In this document: positions 1 to 4,460 of the stretch, piece after piece | How the letters are laid out: each line of letters begins with the position of its first letter | How positions within the stretch are numbered: the first letter of the stretch is position 1 | DNA from: CAZDJQ01 sp964505765 | GTDB lineage: Bacteria > Patescibacteriota > Microgenomatia > UBA12405 > JAHJSD01 | NCBI GenBank assembly: GCA_964505765.1 | Contig: CAZDJQ010000038.1 | Span: 1-5,807 of the forward strand | Direction: 5' to 3' | DNA length: 5,807 nucleotides | Made by a program: the position numbers and the translations under genes | Notes under the pieces: generated by a model | Seen by the model: only the letters and a program-made list of their open reading frames with translations | Databases searched by the model: none | What the model was told of the DNA's origin: nothing

Positions 1-1
1 C

Positions 2-127
2 AGCCGCAATGGGTTGCTGCTTTATCCTTTGGAAATTCGCGACTGGTTGATTAAAGATTTAAAAAATGGTTTCCCTTCAAAACCAAGAAGAGCAAAACTA
101 AAAATCTCCGAGGGGATTTTGTTTTGA
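2..127 (+). CDS. C-terminal fragment of an unidentified protein
   Basis: An open frame enters from the left edge and stops at TGA 125-127, giving 41 residues that begin SRNGLLLYPLEIRDWLIKDL and end KISEGILF. The mix of hydrophobic and charged residues, the basic stretch KPRRAKLK, and the terminator-like hairpin overlapping the stop codon make a real gene end plausible. I do not recognise the family, and no motif can be named from so short a piece. The next genes lie on the opposite strand, so this gene converges on the toxin operon with only 12 bases between the two stop codons. The other two + frames are closed early or lack a plausible end. Confidence 0.45.
   Translation, partial: SRNGLLLYPLEIRDWLIKDLKNGFPSKPRRAKLKISEGILF
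101..124 (+). terminator. Intrinsic terminator-like hairpin between convergent genes
   Basis: AAAATCTC and GGGATTTT pair over eight positions (one G-U) around the loop CGAG and are followed by GTTTT. Outer CAAAA/TTTTG arms (94-98 and 121-125 approximately) could extend the pairing. The hairpin lies inside the last codons of the left-edge gene and 16 bases past the toxin stop on the other strand. It could serve both transcripts, although on the - strand the G-U becomes a C-A mismatch. The stem is A/T-rich, so termination may be weak. Confidence 0.45.
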
Positions 128-139
128 ATGCAGAAGCTT

Positions 140-532
140 TTAATTATTCGTCTTAGTGTTTTTCGTTAGTTTCTTATCTAAAGAATATAGAGGATAATGA
201 GTTTTTAGATGTAGTTGTAGATAACAGGTGTCATAAATTGATAAGTCTTTCGCTAATGCGAGTTTGGTTATCTCTTCCAAATCAAAATCATAAACATATT
301 CAATGTTTTTTAAATTTTCAAAGGTGTTAATAATTTTAAATAGTTTATTTTCAGAAATTCTTTGTGATCCTAAAGCATATCTTAAAGCGTTGGTCACTTC
401 TAAATTAAATATATATGGTTCAACCAATTTAATATTTCCTTGTTTGAATTGGTTAATAACTTCTTGATCTTTGCCTTCATCAGGGAGCAAGTAAGAGAGG
501 AAGAAGCTGGCATCAAATATTACCGGCTTCAT
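140..532 (-). CDS. PIN-domain toxin, VapC-like ribonuclease
   Basis: This 130-residue protein has the size and layout of VapC-type PIN domains. In that family four acidic residues bind Mg2+/Mn2+ and cleave RNA, often tRNA or rRNA. The expected residues are present: D7 in VIFDAS near the N terminus, E45 in NLEVTNAL, D101 in SIYDTCYLQL, and D119 in YSLDKKL. The nuclease therefore looks intact. Its ATG shares one base with the TAA of the upstream antitoxin gene (TAATG), which points to translational coupling and one operon. It has no strong Shine-Dalgarno of its own; AAAGGG lies somewhat far upstream inside the antitoxin gene. The C terminus (KLTKNTKTNN) is a short polar tail. Family assignment is strong. 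The RNA target cannot be told from sequence, so I give no numbered vapC symbol. Confidence 0.9.
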   Translation of the reverse strand: MKPVIFDASFFLSYLLPDEGKDQEVINQFKQGNIKLVEPYIFNLEVTNALRYALGSQRISENKLFKIINTFENLKNIEYVYDFDLEEITKLALAKDLSIYDTCYLQLHLKTHYPLYSLDKKLTKNTKTNN

Positions 533-771
533 TAAAGACGACCCTTTTTGATGTACCCCTTTAAATCATCTTTGTCCATAACTACACTTTCTTTAATATC
601 ATCCAATTGTTCATAAAAAGCAGTATTATTTCCTTTTTTTCTTAGTTTAGATAAATAATTTCTTACCGCCTCGTTTACCAGCGTGGATAAGCTTTTATCC
701 ATTTTTGCGGCAATTATTTTTAAGGATTTTAAATATTCTTGGTTCAAAGCGACAGTTGTTCTTTTTTGCAT
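532..771 (-). CDS. Ribbon-helix-helix antitoxin / autorepressor
   Basis: This 79-residue protein begins MQKRTTVALNQEYLKSLKII. That is a typical ribbon-helix-helix (CopG/MetJ class) start: a beta strand at about residues 3-9, helix A at about 11-24, a turn at MDKSLS, and helix B at about 27-43 (LSTLVNEAVRNYLSKLR). Such dimers insert the paired strands into DNA. The acidic and amphipathic C-terminal part, about 50-79 (FYEQLDDIKESVVMDKDDL), is probably the toxin-neutralising arm. It is the first gene of the operon and overlaps the PIN toxin by one base. The 26-bp palindrome covering its promoter, ending six bases before the ATG, fits autoregulation alone or with the toxin. The ATG at 769-771 has no Shine-Dalgarno and coincides with the predicted transcription start. 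A VapB-like role is inferred from pairing and size. Confidence 0.87.
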   Translation of the reverse strand: MQKRTTVALNQEYLKSLKIIAAKMDKSLSTLVNEAVRNYLSKLRKKGNNTAFYEQLDDIKESVVMDKDDLKGYIKKGRL

Positions 772-776
772 GATAG

Positions 777-802
777 CATCTTATCATCAAGATGATTTGA
801 TG
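777..802. promoter_or_regulatory. 26-bp palindromic operator over the toxin-antitoxin promoter
   Basis: The left arm is CATCTTATCATCA, centred between 789 and 790. The mirrored right arm is complementary at 11 of 13 positions: CATC, two mismatches, then ATCATCA. Each arm contains spaced CATC units, as expected for two ribbon-helix-helix dimers binding side by side. It occupies the spacer and the -10 box and touches the -35 box, so bound repressor would exclude RNA polymerase. The operator role is inferred from position and symmetry. Confidence 0.65.
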
Positions 803-806
803 TCAA
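778..806 (-). promoter_or_regulatory. Promoter of the toxin-antitoxin operon, leaderless
   Basis: Read on the - strand, a perfect -35 box TTGACA (806-801) is followed by exactly 17 bases and then TAAGAT (783-778), a 4/6 match to the -10 consensus. Only six bases, GCTATC, separate the -10 box from the antitoxin ATG. Transcription should therefore begin at or within a base or two of the A of the start codon. This agrees with the absence of a ribosome binding site. Confidence 0.65.
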
Positions 807-862
807 TAAGGAGTTTTGGATAGTCGTCAACACCGACTCCTCCGAGTATATTTCCCGAGCCT

Positions 863-894
863 AAATTTATCTGTGCGATCGCACACTTAAATTT
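863..894. repeat. 32-bp near-perfect palindrome upstream of the transporter gene
   Basis: The 14-bp core TGTGCGATCGCACA (872-885) is perfectly self-complementary. It is flanked by AAATTTA on the left and TAAATTT on the right, with two mismatched bases on each side. It ends about 15 bases before the presumed -10 element and about 33 bases before the transporter ATG. It could be an operator for a dimeric or tetrameric repressor or activator of the transporter, or a dispersed palindromic repeat. No T-tract follows, so it is not a good terminator. Confidence 0.6.
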
Positions 895-909
895 TGATAA
901 AGCGATTTG

Positions 910-921
910 TGTTATTATCTT
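910..921 (+). promoter_or_regulatory. Probable extended -10 promoter of the transporter gene, nearly leaderless
   Basis: TGT followed by TATTAT (913-918) is an extended -10 element with a 5/6 hexamer. Overlapping it, TATCTT (916-921) lies exactly six bases before the ATG at 928. A TTGATA at 894-899 would be a reasonable -35 for the second hexamer (16-base spacer). In either reading transcription starts within a few bases of the start codon, and no Shine-Dalgarno is visible. Confidence 0.5.
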
Positions 922-927
922 AATAAG

Positions 928-2301
928 ATGGAGAAAAAAGATTTACCTCCCATCCCCAAACTGGCTCAAATCATCGGCCCCTCTTTTGTTTTACTTGGAT
1001 TGGCTTTAGGCAGCGGTGAGCTGATAATGTGGCCGTTTTTAAGTGCCAATTATGGTTTGGGGATAATTTGGGGAGCCTTGGTTGGGATCAGCATCCAGTT
1101 TTTCTTAAACACCGAAATCATGCGCTATTCTTTAGTTTGGGGCGAAAGCATTTTTGTCGGCTTTAAGCGGTTGTGGCCGGGCTGGCCGATTTGGTTTATT
1201 ATTTCCACATTTATTCCTTGGGCTCTGCCCGGTTTTTCCTCAGCTTCAGCTCAAATATTGGCAAACATCCTGCCCGGATCGATAAATCAGCGGATGTTGG
1301 CAATGGCAATATTGATATTTACCGGTCTGGTTTTAACGATTGGGAAAACTCTTTACAAAACCATGGAACTGCTTCAACGGACAATTATTATTCTTGGGTT
1401 GCCGCTGATCATATTATTGGTAATCTTGATAACCAATCGCAGTGATTGGGTTGATCTAGTCCAGGGATTGGCCGGTAAAGGAGCCGGGTATTGGTTTCTG
1501 CCGGTTGGAATTTCTTTACCGGCATTTTTAGGGGCGCTGGCCTACTCCGGCGCCGGCGGTAATTTAAATTTAACCCAGTCATTCAATATTAAAGAAAAAG
1601 GTTTTGGGATGGGCAAATATGCCTTTAAGATTGTTTCAATTCTAAGAAAAAAAACGGAAAAAGACACCTTGGAAGGAGAGACCTTTCCGATTGACTCAAA
1701 AAATTTAAAAAGATTTAAAAATTGGTGGCGGCTGGTTAATCAGGAGCACCTAATTGTCTTTTGGGGATTGGGCTTGGCAACGATGATTTTATTGTCGGTT
1801 TTAGCCCAAAGCCTGGTCTACGGCCGGGCCTCTAGTCAGGGGATAACTTTTATTTATCAAGAAGCTAATGTCATCGGCCAAATGATTGGTCCGGTGTTTA
1901 GATTATTATTTTTAATTATGGCGGCTTTAATGCTTTATGCCACTCAGCTGGGAGTTCTGGAATCTTCTTCTAGAATAATTTCTGAAAACATCCTCTTGTT
2001 AGCCTGGGAGGAGAAAAAAGAAGTTAACCCCTCTCTTTGGTTTTACGGCGCTTTGTGGGGCCAGATTTTCCTTGGAATACTAATTATGGTTTTCGGGGTA
2101 ACCGAACCGAGATTTTTGTTAACCTTAGCCGCGGTTCTTAATGCTTTTGCAATGACGGTCTTATTCCCTTTAGTTTGGTATTTAAACAAACAACGATTAA
2201 ACAAAAAACTCCAGCCCCGTATTTTAAGACAAGCAATTGCCCTTGCCTCGTTTATTTTCTTTGCAGTTTTCTCAGCAGTCACCTTATTCAGTCATTTTTG
2301 A
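928..2301 (+). CDS. Nramp-like divalent metal transporter family membrane protein
   Basis: This is a 457-residue polytopic membrane protein with roughly 11 hydrophobic segments, resembling the Nramp (SLC11) branch of LeuT-fold transporters. Those usually carry Mn2+/Fe2+ into the cell with protons. TM1, about residues 13-38, reads GPSFVLLGLALGSGELIMWP. TM2 and its loop contain IQFFLNTEIMRY. The TM6 region reads AYSGAGGNLNLTQS (205-218), followed by the loop EKGFGMG. A soluble insert of about 40 residues (about 233-275, rich in K/E/D) separates TM6 from TM7. The canonical TM1 DPGN is replaced by GSGE (28-31), and the TM6 MPH is not seen, so the substrate may not be Mn/Fe. I recall similar GSGE-type Nramp relatives in other bacteria. 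The start is ATG 928 rather than a TTG at 907, because the promoter lies between them and the protein then begins with a normal short MEKKDLPP tail. The stop overlaps a convergent small gene by 18 bases. Confidence 0.75.
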   Translation: MEKKDLPPIPKLAQIIGPSFVLLGLALGSGELIMWPFLSANYGLGIIWGALVGISIQFFLNTEIMRYSLVWGESIFVGFKRLWPGWPIWFIISTFIPWALPGFSSASAQILANILPGSINQRMLAMAILIFTGLVLTIGKTLYKTMELLQRTIIILGLPLIILLVILITNRSDWVDLVQGLAGKGAGYWFLPVGISLPAFLGALAYSGAGGNLNLTQSFNIKEKGFGMGKYAFKIVSILRKKTEKDTLEGETFPIDSKNLKRFKNWWRLVNQEHLIVFWGLGLATMILLSVLAQSLVYGRASSQGITFIYQEANVIGQMIGPVFRLLFLIMAALMLYATQLGVLESSSRIISENILLLAWEEKKEVNPSLWFYGALWGQIFLGILIMVFGVTEPRFLLTLAAVLNAFAMTVLFPLVWYLNKQRLNKKLQPRILRQAIALASFIFFAVFSAVTLFSHF

Positions 2302-2481
2302 TTTTAGTTCTTTTGGCACTAACTGGCTGGTGGTCAATGTTTTTTGGCAGTGCCGGCACTCAAAATAACCGTTGCCGGACGCATCCTGGCTTTTATTTAA
2401 TCTTGTCCTTACTGGTTTTTTGCTCCCCTCAACCCAAACCAATTGGTGGTTGATAAAGCAGGTTTCCTGTTTTGAAGTCAT
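2284..2481 (-). CDS. Small putative zinc-binding protein, unknown function
   Basis: This 65-residue protein starts MTSKQETCFINHQLVWVEGS. It contains C8-x3-H12 near the N terminus and C42-x2-C45 (ECRHCQ) after a polar middle, a spacing that could bind one zinc ion in a small ribbon. I do not recognise a named family. Support for a real gene is good: the ATG at 2479-2481 is preceded at six bases by AAGGGGGTG, the best Shine-Dalgarno in the window, and a promoter with TTGACA lies further upstream. A GTG at 2488-2490 is in frame but lies inside the Shine-Dalgarno, so ATG is preferred. It converges on the transporter and shares its last 18 bases with that gene's 3' end. It is divergent from the UPF0371 gene. 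Its basic composition (many K, R, Q) would suit nucleic-acid or ribosome contact, but that is speculation. Confidence 0.6.
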   Translation of the reverse strand: MTSKQETCFINHQLVWVEGSKKPVRTRLNKSQDASGNGYFECRHCQKTLTTSQLVPKELKSKMTE

Positions 2482-2487
2482 AAATTT

Positions 2488-2496
2488 CACCCCCTT
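2488..2496 (-). promoter_or_regulatory. Strong Shine-Dalgarno of the small zinc-binding protein gene
   Basis: On the - strand AAGGGGGTG is followed by six bases (AAATTT) and ATG. It matches the anti-Shine-Dalgarno target AGGAGGTG at all but one or two positions with ideal spacing. It fixes ATG 2481 as the start and contrasts with the other genes here, which lack such a site. Confidence 0.65.
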
Positions 2497-2545
2497 TCTT
2501 TAGTGGGGAGAAGTCTATTATTGGTAAAGAGGCGACCCTTGTCTC

Positions 2546-2574
2546 AAATTAGCAACCAGAAAAGCTTTTGTCAA
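2546..2574 (-). promoter_or_regulatory. Leftward promoter of the small gene
   Basis: On the - strand TTGACA (2574-2569) is followed by a 17-base spacer ending in TGC and then TAATTT (2551-2546), a weak hexamer rescued by the TGn extension. The predicted start near 2539 would give a leader of about 58 bases containing the Shine-Dalgarno. Confidence 0.5.
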
Positions 2575-2579
2575 ATCTC

Positions 2580-2608
2580 TTGACATCTTTGTGTTTATTA
2601 ATTAGTCT
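2580..2608 (+). promoter_or_regulatory. Rightward promoter of the UPF0371 gene
   Basis: TTGACA (2580-2585) is a perfect -35 box. After 17 bases comes TAGTCT (2603-2608), a poor -10 hexamer. A better hexamer, TAGAAT, lies at 2615-2620 but is 29 bases from this -35 box. An inverted repeat TAGTC-TATG-GACTA (2603-2616) covers the -10 area and could be an operator. The -35 box stands back to back with the leftward TTGACA, five bases apart. Confidence 0.4.
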
Positions 2609-2653
2609 ATGGACTAGAATGCTGGATAGAAACAAAATTTATTTTTAGTGATT

Positions 2654-2683
2654 TTTAGGGGGCTTAAGCCCCCTAAATTTTTT
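2654..2683 (+). terminator. Strong intrinsic terminator in the leader of the UPF0371 gene
   Basis: Arms TTTAGGGGGC and GCCCCCTAAA form a perfect 10-bp stem around the loop TTAA (2654-2677), followed directly by six T (2678-2683). This is the clearest terminator in the window, and the T-tract orients it for + strand transcripts. No + strand gene ends nearby: the transporter stops 350 bases earlier, with a - strand gene between. The start codon of the UPF0371 gene comes 12 bases after the stem (2690 in the left copy, 2845 in the right copy). The placement therefore suggests an attenuator in that gene's own leader, or a shield against read-through. Confidence 0.7.
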
Positions 2684-2734
2684 GGAATAATGAAAAAAAA
2701 GTTGGGCTTTAATAATCAAAAATTTCTTAAAGCA
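2680..2734. repeat. 55-bp duplicate, left copy at the assembly gap
   Basis: These 55 bases, starting TTTTGGAATAATG and ending CTTAAAGCA, are identical to 2835-2889 on the other side of the N run. They contain the UPF0371 start codon (2690) and the first 15 codons. The copy ends exactly at the first N, and its partner begins exactly after the last N. That is the mark of two contigs that still share their k-mer overlap, not of a biological repeat. Confidence 0.9.
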
Positions 2735-2834
2735 NNNNNNNNNNNNNNNNNNNNNNNNNNNNNNNNNNNNNNNNNNNNNNNNNNNNNNNNNNNNNNNNNN
2801 NNNNNNNNNNNNNNNNNNNNNNNNNNNNNNNNNN
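2735..2834. other. 100-N scaffold gap, probably artificial
   Basis: Exactly 100 unknown bases, a conventional placeholder length, separate two identical 55-base ends. Merging the copies removes 155 positions and joins the terminator and leader directly to the intact UPF0371 gene without shifting any frame. Apparent open frames running through the N run are meaningless. Confidence 0.9.
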
Positions 2835-2889
2835 TTTTGGAATAATGAAAAAAAAGTTGGGCTTTAATAATCAAAAATTTCTTAAAGCA
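2835..2889. repeat. 55-bp duplicate, right copy at the assembly gap
   Basis: This is the exact counterpart of 2680-2734. It carries the start codon at 2845 that is continuous with the full UPF0371 frame. The GGA just before the ATG (GGAATAATG) is the only, weak, Shine-Dalgarno candidate. Confidence 0.9.
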
Positions 2890-4347
2890 CAGAAAAAAGC
2901 AATTATTAAAAGGATGAAGCAGGTCGGCCGGCTGTATTTGGAATTCGGCGGTAAATTGCTGGCCGACAATCATGCCGCCAGGACACTGCCCGGCTACGAT
3001 CCGCAGGCCAAATTAAAGCTTTTAAAAGAATTGGAAAAGGACATGGCGATTATTTATTGTGTTTCCGCCAAACAATTAGCCGACGGTAAAATCCGGGGCG
3101 ATTGGGGGGTCGGCTATGATTTAGCTACTTTAAAAGCGGTTGAAGATTTGGAAAAAGCCGGCCTGCCGGTGGAAGGGGTGGTTATCAACCGCTACGAGGG
3201 AGAAGCAGAAGCGAAAATATTTGCCAAGCGGTTAAAGCGGAACGGAATAAAAGTTTTTAAACGGAAAGAAATTAAGGAATATCCGCAAAATTTGGACTTA
3301 ATTCTTAGCCCGCAGGGATATGGAGGCGATGATTACTTTCAAATTGCCAAATCGCTTATTGTAGTTTGGGGAGCCGGCGGCGGTGCCGGCAAGCTGTCGA
3401 CTTGTTTGGGCCAAATATACTTGGATGCACAGCACGGCATTAATTCCGGCTATGCCAAATTTGAAACCTTTCCGGTCTGGGATCTACCCTTGGACCATCC
3501 GGTTAATGTCGCTTATGAAGCCTCAACTGCAGATTTGGGCGACACCAACATGATTGACCCTTTTCACCTTGAAGCATACCAAAAATCAGTGGTCAACTAT
3601 AATCGCGACATAGAAGCCTTTCCGATTATTAAAGAAATTTTCAACAAATTGCTTCCCCAAGACAATTTCTGCCGGCAATATAAATCTCCCACTGATATGG
3701 GAGTAAATTTGCTCTCAAACGGGATAATTGATGAAGAAATAGTTAAACAGGCGGCTAAAAAAGAAATAAATTTTTACCTTTTCCGGTATCGGCAGGAATA
3801 CAAGCAGGGCCTGTTAAATGAAGATGTGCTCAGGCGGATGAATTTGATAATGAATAAAGTAAATATTGATGAAACATATCTTCCGCCGGTATCCGCCGCC
3901 CGCCGAGCAAAAAAGCAAGCAGAGAACCAACCTGACAAAGGTGATCAAGAAGTTTATTGCGGTGCCGCAATTGAATTGCCGGATGGGAATGTGGTCTGCG
4001 GCAAAAACTCGCCCCTGCTTCATGCAGAAGCGGCCGTGGTTTTAAACGCCCTAAAAGAATTGGCCGGGATAAAAGATGAACATGACTTAATCACTGAAAA
4101 CGTAATTTCATTAGTCAAAGACCTAAAAAAAGAAATAAAAGACGACTCCTATAGTCTTAGCTGTGCGGAAACACTATTAGCATTAAGCATCTCCAGCCAG
4201 ACAAACCCCTTGGCTCAAAAAGCATTAAAAGAAATATCAAGTTTACGAAATACTTATCTCCATACTAGTCATCTTCCATCACCGGAAGATGCAAACATTT
4301 TTAACAAACTGGATATTTGGGTTTCAACTGACGGCGGGGGAGAATAA
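2845..4347 (+). CDS. UPF0371 / DUF1846 family protein
   Basis: This 500-residue protein matches the length and signature segments of the UPF0371 (DUF1846) family, a cytosolic family of unestablished biochemical role. Segments in order: LYLEFGGKLLADNHAARTLPG (30-50) without its last residue's neighbours; KIRGDWGVGYDL near 83-94; VINRYEGEAEAKIF; a glycine-rich P-loop-like GAGGGAGKLSTCLGQ (176-190); YAKFETFPVWDLPLDHPVN (203-221); then NMIDPFHLEAY, NYNRDIEAFP and SPTDMGVN. The glycine loop with Lys183 suggests nucleotide or phosphate binding. The C-terminal third (about 370-500) has AIELPDGNVVCGKNSPLLHA, followed by a helical region with LALSISSQTNPLAQKAL, typical of the family end. The start is the ATG shared by both duplicate ends; the MKKKLGFNNQKFL beginning fits the family. 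The gene is single, preceded by an attenuator-like hairpin and followed by a palindromic repeat. Family identity is strong; function is unknown. Confidence 0.9.
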   Translation: MKKKLGFNNQKFLKAQKKAIIKRMKQVGRLYLEFGGKLLADNHAARTLPGYDPQAKLKLLKELEKDMAIIYCVSAKQLADGKIRGDWGVGYDLATLKAVEDLEKAGLPVEGVVINRYEGEAEAKIFAKRLKRNGIKVFKRKEIKEYPQNLDLILSPQGYGGDDYFQIAKSLIVVWGAGGGAGKLSTCLGQIYLDAQHGINSGYAKFETFPVWDLPLDHPVNVAYEASTADLGDTNMIDPFHLEAYQKSVVNYNRDIEAFPIIKEIFNKLLPQDNFCRQYKSPTDMGVNLLSNGIIDEEIVKQAAKKEINFYLFRYRQEYKQGLLNEDVLRRMNLIMNKVNIDETYLPPVSAARRAKKQAENQPDKGDQEVYCGAAIELPDGNVVCGKNSPLLHAEAAVVLNALKELAGIKDEHDLITENVISLVKDLKKEIKDDSYSLSCAETLLALSISSQTNPLAQKALKEISSLRNTYLHTSHLPSPEDANIFNKLDIWVSTDGGGE

Positions 4348-4397
4348 GGTTAATCTGCGGTTAAATTATAAGATGTTTGTGTTTAGGGTTTTGCTGC

Positions 4398-4425
4398 GTA
4401 GGGACAAGTCGCGACTTGTCCCTAC
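4398..4425. repeat. 28-bp perfect palindrome, REP-like
   Basis: The arm GTAGGGACAAGTCG is followed immediately by its full reverse complement, with no spacer. The GTAGGGAC...GTCCCTAC form resembles dispersed palindromic repeats (REP or MITE-like) that I know from many bacterial intergenic regions. It lies 50 bases after the UPF0371 stop. As RNA it would fold into a very stable hairpin that could stabilise or end that transcript, but no T-tract follows (AAATAAAATT). The rest of 4348-4460 shows only a direct GGTTAA repeat and the radA promoter. Confidence 0.7.
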
Positions 4426-4433
4426 AAATAAAA

Positions 4434-4456
4434 TTATTCTAATTCTGTTAGAATAA
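4434..4456. promoter_or_regulatory. Inverted repeat overlapping the radA -10 box, candidate operator
   Basis: TTATTCTAA and TTAGAATAA are perfect 9-bp inverted copies around TTCTG. The right arm includes the -10 hexamer, so a protein bound here would block transcription of radA. No known LexA box is recognised in it. Part of the symmetry may simply be a second, opposed -10-like sequence (TAGAAT mirrored as ATTCTA). Confidence 0.5.
4446..4454 (+). promoter_or_regulatory. Extended -10 promoter of radA, leaderless
   Basis: TGT followed by TAGAAT (4449-4454) is an extended -10 element with a 5/6 hexamer. Six bases, AAACAT, separate it from the ATG at 4461, so transcription should start at the start codon itself. 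No -35 box or Shine-Dalgarno is visible. The spacing is the same as at the antitoxin promoter. Confidence 0.6.
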
Positions 4457-4460
4457 ACAT

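Noticed and set aside
822..838. Short inverted repeat AGTCG-N7-CGACT
   Set aside because: Five-bp arms with no link to a promoter or T-tract; too weak to call.
907..927. TTG at 907 as start of the transporter
   Set aside because: It would add CYYLNK encoded by the -10 region; ATG 928 has the right promoter spacing and a normal N terminus.
1173..1445. 90-codon + strand frame inside the transporter gene
   Set aside because: Out-of-frame shadow of a well-supported membrane protein.
2043..2282. 79-codon - strand frame opposite the transporter 3' end
   Set aside because: Antisense shadow; composition mirrors the hydrophobic codons of the real gene, and no start signal was found.
2349..2360. 12-bp palindrome AGTGCCGGCACT
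   Set aside because: It lies within the coding part of the small - strand gene, has no T-tract, and is short enough to be chance.
2175..2453. 92-codon + strand frame overlapping the transporter end
   Set aside because: Low-complexity translation lying opposite the better-supported small - strand gene, with no ribosome binding site; a shadow frame.
2648..2845. Open frame running across the N gap, and its - strand counterpart 2716-2973
   Set aside because: Over half of the sequence is unknown bases; the flanks are the duplicated start of the UPF0371 gene.
3814..4023. 69-codon - strand frame opposite the UPF0371 gene
   Set aside because: Antisense shadow of a conserved coding region.
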